Position numbers and translations under genes: made by a program. A DNA stretch of 64,000 nt from Tenacibaculum maritimum NCIMB 2154. Its GTDB lineage: Bacteria; Bacteroidota; Bacteroidia; Flavobacteriales; Flavobacteriaceae. The stretch spans positions 2,837,001 to 2,901,000 of the forward strand of contig NZ_LT634361.1 of assembly GCF_900119795.1 (NCBI RefSeq), written 5' to 3'. A model generated the notes under the pieces. That model was not told where the DNA came from. It saw nothing but the letters and a program-made list of their open reading frames with translations, and did not search any database. Positions 6,044 through 14,692 of the stretch are shown here, piece by piece; position 1 is the first letter of the stretch; each line of letters opens with the position of its first letter.

Positions 6044-7182
6044 TACAATACGCAAACCGTTTACAAACTGTACAAGAATACTATTTCTCTAAAAAACTTA
6101 AAGAAGTACAAGCCTTAATCAAAGCAGGAAAATCAATTATAAACATAGGAATTGGAAGCCCTGATTTGGCTCCTCCTTCTTCTGTTATTACAGCAATTCA
6201 AAACAGCTTAACCGAAGAGGGCGCTCATAAGTATCAAAGCTACCAAGGAATTCCTGAATTTAGAGAAGCAGTCAGTAACTTTTATCAAAAAAAATATCAA
6301 GTACCCATAAATTCTGAAAATGAGGTACTTCCTTTAATGGGGAGCAAAGAAGGAATCATGCATATTTCTTTAGCTTTCTTGAATGAAGGGGATGAAGTTT
6401 TAATCCCAAATCCTGGTTACCCAACTTATAGTTCTGTAACCAATTTAGTAGGAGCAAATACCATTCCTTATGAACTAGACGAAAACAATGATTATCAACC
6501 AAATTTTAAAGAATTAGAGCTATTAGATTTATCTAAGGTCAAATTAATGTGGGTCAATTACCCTCATATGCCAACAGGAGCTAAAGCTTTAAAAGAAAGT
6601 TATCAAAAACTCATTGCTTTTGGCATAAAGCATCAGATTATTATTATTAATGACAATCCGTATAGTTTTATCCTAAATGAAACCCCTCAAAGCATCTTGC
6701 AATTTGAAGGTGCTAAAAACATAGCACTAGAACTAAATTCTTTAAGTAAATCATTTAACATTGCAGGCTGGAGAGTAGGAATGTTACTAGGAAAACAACA
6801 ATTTCTAAATGAAATACTGAAGGTAAAAACACAAATGGACTCTGGAATGTTTTATGGTATTCAAAAAGGAGCTATTGCTGCTATGACACTAGAAAATGAT
6901 TGGTTTATTGAGCAAAATAATATCTACAGGAATAGACAGCAATTAATTTTTGAACTAGCTGAAAAAATAGGTTGTAACGTAAATAAAAATGCTACAGGAA
7001 TGTTTGTTTGGGCAAAACTACCCGATTACAAAACAGCAGAAACCACTGTAGATGAGCTACTATATGAAAAAGGAATTTTTATTGCTCCTGGTACCATATT
7101 TGGGTCAAAAGGAGAAGGCTATATACGTTTTTCCTTATGCATCTCAGAAGAAAAAATAAAAGAAGCAATTGATAGAATTTAA
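6040..7182 (+). CDS. PLP-dependent aminotransferase (aromatic)
   Basis: A 380-residue fold-type I aminotransferase with GIGSPDLAPP near the N-terminus, NPGYPTYSS in the middle and the PLP-lysine motif SLSKSFNIAGWRVGM. A C-terminal substrate-carboxylate Arg lies in GYIRFSL. Its position between pheA and tyrA, overlapping pheA by 4 nt, points to transamination of phenylpyruvate and 4-hydroxyphenylpyruvate (or prephenate). The sequence alone cannot separate it from related LL-diaminopimelate or alanine aminotransferases, so the aromatic role rests on context. Confidence 0.88.
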   Translation: MIQYANRLQTVQEYYFSKKLKEVQALIKAGKSIINIGIGSPDLAPPSSVITAIQNSLTEEGAHKYQSYQGIPEFREAVSNFYQKKYQVPINSENEVLPLMGSKEGIMHISLAFLNEGDEVLIPNPGYPTYSSVTNLVGANTIPYELDENNDYQPNFKELELLDLSKVKLMWVNYPHMPTGAKALKESYQKLIAFGIKHQIIIINDNPYSFILNETPQSILQFEGAKNIALELNSLSKSFNIAGWRVGMLLGKQQFLNEILKVKTQMDSGMFYGIQKGAIAAMTLENDWFIEQNNIYRNRQQLIFELAEKIGCNVNKNATGMFVWAKLPDYKTAETTVDELLYEKGIFIAPGTIFGSKGEGYIRFSLCISEEKIKEAIDRI

Positions 7183-7192
7183 AGAAAAAGAT

Positions 7193-8041
7193 ATGAATGT
7201 ATTTATTATAGGATTAGGACTTATAGGTGGTAGCTTTGCTTTAGATATTCAACAAGAATTTAAAACAGCTACCATTTATGGAGTTGACACCAATGAGAAT
7301 CATTTAAGAGAAGCTTTAGATTTAAAAATAATTCACCAAAAAAGCTCCCTTAAGGAAATAGAAAAAGCAGATTTTGTTATTATTGCGATTCCAGTAGATA
7401 TTGCTCTAAAATTAACTCCTCAAATATTAGACAAAATTCCTGATACAACATTAGTGTTAGATGTTGGTTCTACAAAAGAATTAATTTGTAACGCAATAAA
7501 ACAACACCCAAAAAGAAGAAATTTTCTAGCAACTCACCCTATTGCTGGAACCGAATTTTCTGGACCAAAAGCAGCCTTAAAAGGACTATTTAAAGGAAAA
7601 ACAAATATTATTTGCGAAGTAGAAAAAACAGCTTTCAAACTACAAGAAAGAGCCCTAGAACTTTTTTCTAAACTAGGAATGCGTATTCGTTATATGGATC
7701 CAAAATCACATGATAAGCATATTGCTTACGTATCCCACTTATCGCACATCAGCTCGTTCATGCTAGGAAAAACAGTCATTGAAAAAGAAAAAAATGAACG
7801 TGATATTTTCGACATGGCAGGAAGTGGATTTGCTTCTACAGTACGATTAGCAAAAAGCTCGCCTGCAATGTGGACTCCCATTTTTAGACATAATAAAGAA
7901 AATGTTATTGAAACATTAGAAGAATACATTAGTAACTTACAACATTTCAAGCAACTAATACAACGGGATGATTTTTCAGAGATATACAACGAAATGGAAA
8001 ATACAAACCATATAAAACAAATATTAAACGGCATAAACTAA
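7193..8041 (+). CDS. tyrA: Prephenate dehydrogenase
   Basis: Oxidatively decarboxylates prephenate to 4-hydroxyphenylpyruvate in tyrosine synthesis. The 282-residue protein opens with an NAD(P)-binding GLGLIGGSFA, then has the catalytic-region motif HPIAGTEFSGP and the helical dimerisation domain with SHLSHISSFML. No ACT or chorismate mutase domain is present. ATG 7193 puts the Rossmann glycine motif at the usual distance from the start; an upstream TTG at 7169 would overlap the aminotransferase gene and is less likely. The gene starts 10 nt after the aminotransferase stop. Confidence 0.94.
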   Translation: MNVFIIGLGLIGGSFALDIQQEFKTATIYGVDTNENHLREALDLKIIHQKSSLKEIEKADFVIIAIPVDIALKLTPQILDKIPDTTLVLDVGSTKELICNAIKQHPKRRNFLATHPIAGTEFSGPKAALKGLFKGKTNIICEVEKTAFKLQERALELFSKLGMRIRYMDPKSHDKHIAYVSHLSHISSFMLGKTVIEKEKNERDIFDMAGSGFASTVRLAKSSPAMWTPIFRHNKENVIETLEEYISNLQHFKQLIQRDDFSEIYNEMENTNHIKQILNGIN

Positions 8042-8060
8042 AAGCCATAATAACTACATA

Positions 8061-9143
8061 ATGAAAAATACAAAAGAATTAAAAACATGGTTGGATGATA
8101 TGAATTTAGCACATCCACTAGTAATAGCAGGGCCTTGTAGTGCAGAAACCGAAGAGCAGGTTTTAAAAATTGCACACGAATTAAAAGATTCTGATGTAAA
8201 TTATTTTCGCGCAGGAATCTGGAAACCTAGAACTAGACCTGGTAATTTTGAAGGAGTAGGTGCTCTAGGCTTAAAATGGCTGCAAAAGGTAAAAGCTGAA
8301 ACCGGAATGAAAACTTGTACAGAAGTAGCCAATGCAGCTCATGTAAAACTAGCTTTAGAACATGATATAGACCTTCTTTGGATTGGAGCTCGTTCTACTG
8401 TTTCACCATTCATCATGCAAGAAATTGCTGATGCTTTGGAAGGTACAGATAAAATTGTTTTGGTTAAAAATCCTGTAAACCCAGATTTAGCATTATGGCT
8501 AGGAGGAATAGAAAGATTATATACTGCTGGAATTAAAAACTTAGGCGCTATACATCGTGGCTTTTCTACTTATGAAAAGACCAAATATAGAAATATTCCA
8601 GAATGGCAACTTGCAATTGAATTTCAAAATAAATTCCCTGACTTACCTTTAATTTGTGATCCTTCTCATATTACAGGAAAAAGAGAAATGGTTTTTGACG
8701 TTTCTCAGACTGCTCTGGATTTAAATTTCGATGGCTTAATGGTTGAAACACATACTGATCCAGACAATGCTTGGAGTGATGCCGCTCAACAAGTAACTCC
8801 AAACACTTTAAAACAAATGATGGAAGATTTGAAAATTAGAAAAGTTACTAATACAGACCAAGCTTACCGAGAATCTTTAGAAAACTTACGTGCTCAAATA
8901 AATATAGTTGATAATCAATTAATTGATCTATTAGGGAAGCGTATGAAAGTAGCCGATAGTATTGGTGCTTTGAAAAAAGAAAAAAACGTAGCTGTATTGC
9001 AATCTAGACGTTGGAATGAAATTTTGGGCAACATGATTTTAGAAGGAGAAGCTAGAGGTTTAAGTGAAGAATTTGTCTTAAAAATGTTTAAAGCCATACA
9101 CCAAGAAAGTATCAATCATCAAGAAAAAATAATTAAAGGTTAA
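8061..9143 (+). CDS. DAHP synthase / chorismate mutase fusion
   Basis: A bifunctional 360-residue enzyme. Residues about 1-265 form a KDPG-aldolase-like (type I beta) DAHP synthase with IAGPCSAETEEQ, the substrate loop KPRTRPGNFEGVG and the metal-site CDPSHITGKRE. Residues about 270-360 form an AroQ chorismate mutase (LENLRAQINIVDNQLIDLL and KRMKVADSIGALKKEK). It catalyses the first shikimate step and the branch step to prephenate. In many Bacteria the mutase domain also makes the synthase sensitive to chorismate or prephenate. It is the last gene of the operon, so the upstream attenuator controls pathway entry as well as the branches. Confidence 0.95.
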   Translation: MKNTKELKTWLDDMNLAHPLVIAGPCSAETEEQVLKIAHELKDSDVNYFRAGIWKPRTRPGNFEGVGALGLKWLQKVKAETGMKTCTEVANAAHVKLALEHDIDLLWIGARSTVSPFIMQEIADALEGTDKIVLVKNPVNPDLALWLGGIERLYTAGIKNLGAIHRGFSTYEKTKYRNIPEWQLAIEFQNKFPDLPLICDPSHITGKREMVFDVSQTALDLNFDGLMVETHTDPDNAWSDAAQQVTPNTLKQMMEDLKIRKVTNTDQAYRESLENLRAQINIVDNQLIDLLGKRMKVADSIGALKKEKNVAVLQSRRWNEILGNMILEGEARGLSEEFVLKMFKAIHQESINHQEKIIKG

Positions 9144-9148
9144 AATAA

Positions 9149-9178
9149 ATGGTTCCTACTTTGGTAGGAATCATTTTC
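9149..9178 (+). terminator. Terminator of the aromatic operon
   Basis: GGTTCCTAC pairs with GTAGGAATC (one G-U) around loop TTTG, followed by ATTTTCC. The T tract is short, but position and stem support termination. Confidence 0.55.
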
Positions 9179-9214
9179 CATACATTTCTTAAATTTTATT
9201 CTCATCTTTGCCTT

Positions 9215-10165
9215 ATGACAGGAACGGTTTATAAATCTACAGGAAGCTGGTATTGGGTAAAAACAAACAACACCTTATACAAATGCCGCATCAAAGGTAA
9301 GTTTCGCTTAAAAGGTATCAAAAGTACGAATCCTATTGCAGTTGGAGATAAAGTAGATTTTAATATAGAAAGCAATAATAGCAACGAGGAAACAGGGGTT
9401 ATCCATAAAATATACGAACGAGAAAATTTTATTGTTAGGAAATCTGTGAACTTATCTAAGCAAACACATGTTATTGCAGCAAATATCGATCAAGTTTTTT
9501 TATTAATTACTATTGATAACCCTCCTACTTTTACAACTTTTATCGATCGCTTTTTAGTTTCAACCAGAGCATATAGAATAGACACCATACTTATATTCAA
9601 CAAAATAGACTCCTATAAAATAGAACAACGTGCAGAAATTTTATACTTACGAGATATTTACGAGAAAATAGGGTACCGATGCATTGATGTATCTGCTACT
9701 AAAAACCAAAATATAGCTACTGTAAAAGAAATGATGACCGGAAAAACCTCTATGTTTATAGGGCACTCTGGTGTAGGAAAATCTACTTTAGTAAATGCTA
9801 TCGAACCCAGTCTTAACCTAAAAACGAATAAAATTTCTGACCAACATAAACAAGGTCAGCATACAACAACCTTTGCTGAAATGTTTGATTTAAATTTTAA
9901 TGCAAAAATTATTGATACCCCTGGAATAAAGGGCTTCGGTGTAGTAGATATAGAAAGAGAAGAACTAGGGGACTACTTTCCTGAGTTTTTCGCACTAAAA
10001 CAAGGTTGTAAATTTAACAATTGTATTCATCTCAAAGAACCGCGATGTGCTGTAAAAGATGCTTTAGAAGAAGAAACTATCTCATGGTCTAGATACAAAA
10101 GTTATCTACAAATTTTAGAAGGAGAAGAGGAACACTACAGAACTGATATCTGGGAAAAAGAGTAA
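9215..10165 (+). CDS. rsgA: Ribosome small subunit-dependent GTPase A
   Basis: A 316-residue late 30S maturation GTPase with an N-terminal OB fold (TGTVYKSTGSWYWVK). The G domain is circularly permuted, with G4 (NKID) before G1 (GHSGVGKST) and G3 (DTPG). A C-terminal zinc module contains GCKFNNCIHLKEPRCAV. ATG 9215 is chosen because the sequence before it is the operon terminator, and an upstream in-frame extension would run through that hairpin. Confidence 0.95.
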   Translation: MTGTVYKSTGSWYWVKTNNTLYKCRIKGKFRLKGIKSTNPIAVGDKVDFNIESNNSNEETGVIHKIYERENFIVRKSVNLSKQTHVIAANIDQVFLLITIDNPPTFTTFIDRFLVSTRAYRIDTILIFNKIDSYKIEQRAEILYLRDIYEKIGYRCIDVSATKNQNIATVKEMMTGKTSMFIGHSGVGKSTLVNAIEPSLNLKTNKISDQHKQGQHTTTFAEMFDLNFNAKIIDTPGIKGFGVVDIEREELGDYFPEFFALKQGCKFNNCIHLKEPRCAVKDALEEETISWSRYKSYLQILEGEEEHYRTDIWEKE

Positions 10166-10169
10166 TGGA

Positions 10170-10622
10170 ATGAAAGCAGTAATACAAAGAGTATCTGAAG
10201 CTAGTGTTACCATCAACAGCCATCAAACAGCTTCTATAAAAACAGGTCTTCTTATTCTTCTTGGCATTGTAGAAAACGACTCCCAAGAGGATATTAATTG
10301 GCTCTCTAAAAAAATTGTAAACCTTCGTATCTTTAACAACCAAGAAGGTATCATGAACTTATCTATAAAGGATATTGAAGGAGATATTATTGTAGTGAGT
10401 CAATTTACGCTACAAGCATCAACCAAAAAAGGAAACAGGCCTAGCTATATAAAAGCCGCTAAACCTCCAATTGCGATGCCTTTGTATAAAGGTTTCATCA
10501 AACAAATTGAAATAGATTTAGGGAAAAAGATACAAACTGGAGAATTTGGTGCCGATATGAAAGTAGCTCTACTCAATGACGGGCCTGTAACTATTATTAT
10601 AGACACCAAAAATAAGATCTAG
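10170..10622 (+). CDS. dtd: D-aminoacyl-tRNA deacylase
   Basis: 150 residues, the standard length of DTD, which removes D-amino acids or glycine from mischarged tRNA. The two chirality-proofreading motifs are present: SQFTLQA (near residue 77) and the C-terminal NDGPVTI. It starts 4 nt after rsgA, so the two are probably co-transcribed. Confidence 0.96.
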   Translation: MKAVIQRVSEASVTINSHQTASIKTGLLILLGIVENDSQEDINWLSKKIVNLRIFNNQEGIMNLSIKDIEGDIIVVSQFTLQASTKKGNRPSYIKAAKPPIAMPLYKGFIKQIEIDLGKKIQTGEFGADMKVALLNDGPVTIIIDTKNKI

Positions 10623-10631
10623 TTTTTTATA

Positions 10632-11276
10632 ATGTTTATTGATGTACATACACACAATACCCATCACCCTGATGAGGTTTTACCTATTATCAACAGGTAT
10701 CCTGACTCTTACCTTCTTCCTAACACCGCTTTTTCCATAGGCATTCATCCTTGGTATATTCTAGAAGAAAAGCTATATAACGAACTCTCGATATTAGAGG
10801 AAAAATTACAGCATCCAAATTGTTACGCACTTGGAGAGTGCGGTTTAGACAAACTCAGCCAAACCGATTTTCAATTACAGCTAGATGTTTTCAAGGAGCA
10901 AATCAAGCTCTCTGAGAAATTTCAAAAACCATTGCTCATTCACTGTGTGAAATCTTTTCAAGAAATCGTTCTTCTAAAGAAAAAAACACAACCGAAACAA
11001 CCATGGATTATTCATGGTTTTAACAAACACTTTCAAGTGGCTAAGGAACTAACAAAACATGGAATTTTCCTCTCTTTTGGAGCTGCTCTCTTACAAAACA
11101 AAAAGCTACAAGAAACTGCCAAAAAAGTATCATTAACAACCTTATTTTTAGAAACAGATAATTCAAAAGAAAGTATTATATCCATATATAAAAAGCTCTC
11201 TGAAATAAAAGAGATCGAACTTAATCTCGTAAAACAAGAAATCAATAAAAATTACAAGCATATATTTACAACATGA
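10632..11276 (+). CDS. TatD family hydrolase
   Basis: A 214-residue metal-dependent hydrolase of the TatD superfamily. It has the N-terminal metal pair (DVHTH), then GECGLDK, LIHCVKSFQE and a C-terminal LFLETDNSKE. It is shorter than the ~260-residue E. coli enzymes, as small Bacteroidota TatD proteins often are. Family members act on DNA ends or D-aminoacyl-tRNA; its position after dtd makes the latter an attractive but unproven idea. Its stop overlaps the next start by 4 nt. Confidence 0.88.
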   Translation: MFIDVHTHNTHHPDEVLPIINRYPDSYLLPNTAFSIGIHPWYILEEKLYNELSILEEKLQHPNCYALGECGLDKLSQTDFQLQLDVFKEQIKLSEKFQKPLLIHCVKSFQEIVLLKKKTQPKQPWIIHGFNKHFQVAKELTKHGIFLSFGAALLQNKKLQETAKKVSLTTLFLETDNSKESIISIYKKLSEIKEIELNLVKQEINKNYKHIFTT

Positions 11277-11989
11277 GTTGGTTAGAAAGAACAGAACTAC
11301 TTGTCCAAAAAGAAGGACTAAATAAAATTAAGGAAGCTAATATATTAATAGTTGGTTTAGGTGGCGTAGGATCTTTCGCTGCAGAATTTATAGCAAGAGC
11401 TGGCGTAGAACGTTTAACTATCGTAGATGGAGATGTTTTTGACGAAACTAATAAAAATCGCCAATTACCCGCTTTAAACAGTACCGTTGGAAAATCAAAA
11501 GTAAAGGTAATTCAAGAAAGGCTGCTAGACATTAACCCTGAAATTAAACTAACCGTATTAGAAGAGTTTCTTTCTCCCGAAAGAGCTTTTGAAATTGTCT
11601 CGAAAGAATATGATTATGTACTAGATTGTATTGATAGCATTACTCCCAAAATTAACTTAATAGTCGCCGCCCGTAGAAAAAAAGTAAAACTAATTAGCTC
11701 CATGGGAGCTGGCGGAAAACTAGATGCTACTAAAATACGCGTAAAAGATATTAGCAAAACTAAGAATTGTACTATGGCAAGAGTTTTAAGAAGGCGCCTA
11801 AAAGAATTAAATATCAACAAAGGAATTAAAGCCGTCTATTCTGAAGAGGTTCAAATAGCCAATAGTGTGAAAATTACAGATGGCACTAACTTCAAAAAGT
11901 CATATTACGGAACAATAAGCTATATGCCTGCTGCGTTTGGATTACAAGCGGCTGCATTTGTTATAAATCAGCTCATTAAGAAAAAATAA
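11273..11989 (+). CDS. tcdA: tRNA threonylcarbamoyladenosine dehydratase
   Basis: A 238-residue E1-like enzyme that cyclises t6A to ct6A in tRNAs. It has the ATP-binding glycine motif VGLGGVGSFAAE, the adenylate-binding IVDGDVFDETNKNRQ and DCIDSI. Near the C-terminus is the family's CTMARVLRRRLKE, followed by the membrane-interacting tail. It overlaps the TatD gene by 4 nt, making a dtd-tatD-tcdA tRNA-quality group. Confidence 0.93.
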   Translation: MSWLERTELLVQKEGLNKIKEANILIVGLGGVGSFAAEFIARAGVERLTIVDGDVFDETNKNRQLPALNSTVGKSKVKVIQERLLDINPEIKLTVLEEFLSPERAFEIVSKEYDYVLDCIDSITPKINLIVAARRKKVKLISSMGAGGKLDATKIRVKDISKTKNCTMARVLRRRLKELNINKGIKAVYSEEVQIANSVKITDGTNFKKSYYGTISYMPAAFGLQAAAFVINQLIKKK

Positions 11990-12054
11990 TTTCCATGGAA
12001 TATATTTTTCATTTACATTTGTCTTAAATAAAAAACCAATTTAAAAACACCAAC

Positions 12055-12693
12055 ATGAAAAAATCGATTTTAACATTGACCATCGTAGGTTTGACCCTTA
12101 TTTCTTGTAAAAATGAGAAAAAAGAAAAGCTAACAGTAAGCAAAGAAGTAAAAGTGGAAAAAGTAGCCAAACCGATAACCAATAATATAGATACTAACAC
12201 CTCTGTATTAACATGGAAAGGGACAAAACCTGGGGGGGCTCATAGTGGGACTGTAGCTTTAAAAGAAAGCTCTTTGGTTATTGATAATGGAGCCGTAACA
12301 TCTGGTGAATTTATCATAGATATGTCTGCTATTAAAAATACGGATTTAGATGCTGAGCATGGAGCCAAGTTAGTAGCTCATCTTAGTAATGGTGATTTTT
12401 TCGACGTAGAAAAATACCCTACTTCTAAATTTGTCATTACTTCTTCTGATAATAAAGATGGTAAACTAGCAATTACTGGAAACTTGACTATTAAAGATGT
12501 TACTAAAAGTATCACCATACCTGCTACTATTTCTGAAAAAGATGGGGTCGTTACTTTTAAAAGCGACTTATTTAATATTAACAGAGCTGATTTTAATGTA
12601 AAATATGGTTCTAAGTCTTTTTTCGATAACTTAAAAGATAAGTATATTGATGACTTAATAGAATTTTCTTTTGATATTAAAGTCAAAAAATAA
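12055..12693 (+). CDS. YceI family lipoprotein
   Basis: 212 residues with a lipoprotein signal (lipobox LISC, Cys18) and a YceI lipocalin-like domain from about residue 50 (SVLTWKGTKPGGAHSGTV, then the GEFIIDMSAI and DFFDVEKYPTSKF strands). YceI proteins bind isoprenoid or other amphiphilic lipids in the envelope; the ligand here is unknown. A strong terminator follows. Confidence 0.92.
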   Translation: MKKSILTLTIVGLTLISCKNEKKEKLTVSKEVKVEKVAKPITNNIDTNTSVLTWKGTKPGGAHSGTVALKESSLVIDNGAVTSGEFIIDMSAIKNTDLDAEHGAKLVAHLSNGDFFDVEKYPTSKFVITSSDNKDGKLAITGNLTIKDVTKSITIPATISEKDGVVTFKSDLFNINRADFNVKYGSKSFFDNLKDKYIDDLIEFSFDIKVKK

Positions 12694-12712
12694 AAACACC
12701 TCATTTTGTGTT

Positions 12713-12748
12713 AAAAGCTGAAACTTTAAAAGTTTCAGCTTTTTTTTT
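12713..12748 (+). terminator. Terminator after YceI gene
   Basis: AAAAGCTGAAACTT pairs perfectly with AAGTTTCAGCTTTT around a 3-nt loop, then a T tract. The end of the T tract forms part of the TACCTTTG (12748-12755) -7 box of the next gene. Confidence 0.85.
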
Positions 12749-12773
12749 ACCTTTGCCGAAAAATTGAAACTAC

Positions 12774-14687
12774 ATGAATCTGAAATATTCTCGTATCATC
12801 CTTTTAGCAATCTTCTTATTTCCTATATTTATATTCTCTCAAAAAGCGAAATATGCAAGTTTTGCAACAGCTAGAGTGCTCAAAACAAACGCCAATGCTA
12901 TTACTAGAAATAGCACTACAGAAATTACCATAGAAGCTGTCGATAAAATCGTAATACACAAAAAAAGAGTAATCACTGTACTAAACAAACTTGGAGTGGC
13001 AGATGCTCCAATGTCCATAGGTTACGATAATGACACTAAAATCACTAAACTTTCTGCTAAAATATACGATGCCTTTGGAAAAGAAATAAAAAAATACAAA
13101 AAACGAGATTTTTTAGATGTAAGTGCTGTTGAACATGGTACATTATATTCTGACGATAGGATTAAATACTTGCGCTATACTCCTACTAATTATCCATATA
13201 CTGTTGTTTTTGAAACAACATATAAAACAAACTCTACAGCTTTTATTCCTAGATGGTTTCCTATTAATGGTTATTATATTTCTGTTGAAAAAAGTGAATA
13301 TATCTTAAAGAACCCTTTAAACTTCCCCATAAGAACTCTAAAAAACAACTTTGAAAATTACCCCGTAGAAGATACCTCTTCTCCGTTTAACCTCCATTAT
13401 GTATTAAAAAACCAAGCTGCTATAAAAGCAGAATCAAACAGCTTATACTACCTAGATCTTATGCCTTCATTATTTGTTTCTCTAAATAATTTTAGTTTAA
13501 AAGGCGTCAAAGGATTTGCTTCTAATTGGGAAGAGTTCGGAAAATGGATGCATCAAAAATTACTCACAGAAAATACTCAATTAAAGACAAGTACTAAATT
13601 AGAAATTAAAAGCTTAGTAAAAAATGCTCATACCGATTTAGAAAAGGCAAAGATCATATATGAATACATGCAACGTAAAACCCGATATATAGGCGTTCAA
13701 ATTGGTATTGGTGGCTGGAAACCGATTCCTGCAAATGAGGTAGATAATGTTGGATATGGAGACTGTAAAGGATTAACAAATTATATGAAAGCTTTACTCG
13801 ATGTTGTTGGAATAAAGTCATATCACACATTAGTTTACGCTAAAAGGAACAGAAATATTATTAAAAATTTTCCTTCTTTACAAGGAAATCATATGATTTT
13901 AAATATTCCAAACAATGGGAATGATATTTGGCTAGAATGCACCAGCCAAACAATTCCTTTCGGCTTTTTGGGAGATTTTACGGATGATAGAGACGTTTTA
14001 GTGGTTACCCCAGAAGGCGGGGTCATAAAACATACCCCTAAATATATCAATCATAAGAATTCTCAAGAAACTATAGCTACGATTAAACTTACCTCTTCAG
14101 GAAACCTTTCCGCCGTAGTAGAACGGACATCAAAAGGTATTAAATATGATAAAAAATATCATCTCGATAAGAAAAGTAAGAAAAATCTAGAAAATTATTA
14201 TACCTCAAAGGTATGGAACTACAACAACAATACAGAAATTAATCATATAACTCTATTAAATAATAAAGAAACTACTTCCTTCAAAGAAACAATTCAACTT
14301 TCAATTACTAACTACGTAACTTCTTATCAAGAAAACATGTTATTCAAAATCAATGTGTTTAATAGATTTAAGAAGATTCCAAAACGCTATAGAAATAGAC
14401 AAAATCCATTAAAGATAAATAGAGGATTTATAGATAGAGATATCTCTACGATAACACTTCCTGAAGGGTACTCCATAACCTCTCTCCCTAAAGAAAAGAA
14501 GATTGAAAATAAATTTGGTTTATATCATATTCAATTTGAAAGAATAAATGAAAAAACAATAAAGTATCGCAGAACCTTATCTTTAAAAAAAGGAATATAT
14601 CCTAAAGAAGATTACGCTTTGTTTAGAAAATATTGCAAACTAATTGCTAAATACGATAACTTAAGAATAGAATTAACTAAAAAATAA
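12774..14687 (+). CDS. DUF3857/transglutaminase-like secreted protein 1
   Basis: 637 residues with an N-terminal signal peptide (to about 22). An N-terminal DUF3857 domain (about 50-230) is followed by a transglutaminase-like core (about 270-400) and a C-terminal beta domain. This is the only one of the three tandem paralogs with an apparent catalytic pair: Cys331 in GDCKGL and His373 in GNHMIL, with a possible acidic residue in WLECTS. It probably acts in the periplasm or at the cell surface. The promoter -7 box TACCTTTG lies at 12748-12755. The substrate is unknown. Confidence 0.85.
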   Translation: MNLKYSRIILLAIFLFPIFIFSQKAKYASFATARVLKTNANAITRNSTTEITIEAVDKIVIHKKRVITVLNKLGVADAPMSIGYDNDTKITKLSAKIYDAFGKEIKKYKKRDFLDVSAVEHGTLYSDDRIKYLRYTPTNYPYTVVFETTYKTNSTAFIPRWFPINGYYISVEKSEYILKNPLNFPIRTLKNNFENYPVEDTSSPFNLHYVLKNQAAIKAESNSLYYLDLMPSLFVSLNNFSLKGVKGFASNWEEFGKWMHQKLLTENTQLKTSTKLEIKSLVKNAHTDLEKAKIIYEYMQRKTRYIGVQIGIGGWKPIPANEVDNVGYGDCKGLTNYMKALLDVVGIKSYHTLVYAKRNRNIIKNFPSLQGNHMILNIPNNGNDIWLECTSQTIPFGFLGDFTDDRDVLVVTPEGGVIKHTPKYINHKNSQETIATIKLTSSGNLSAVVERTSKGIKYDKKYHLDKKSKKNLENYYTSKVWNYNNNTEINHITLLNNKETTSFKETIQLSITNYVTSYQENMLFKINVFNRFKKIPKRYRNRQNPLKINRGFIDRDISTITLPEGYSITSLPKEKKIENKFGLYHIQFERINEKTIKYRRTLSLKKGIYPKEDYALFRKYCKLIAKYDNLRIELTKK

Positions 14688-14692
14688 AAACT

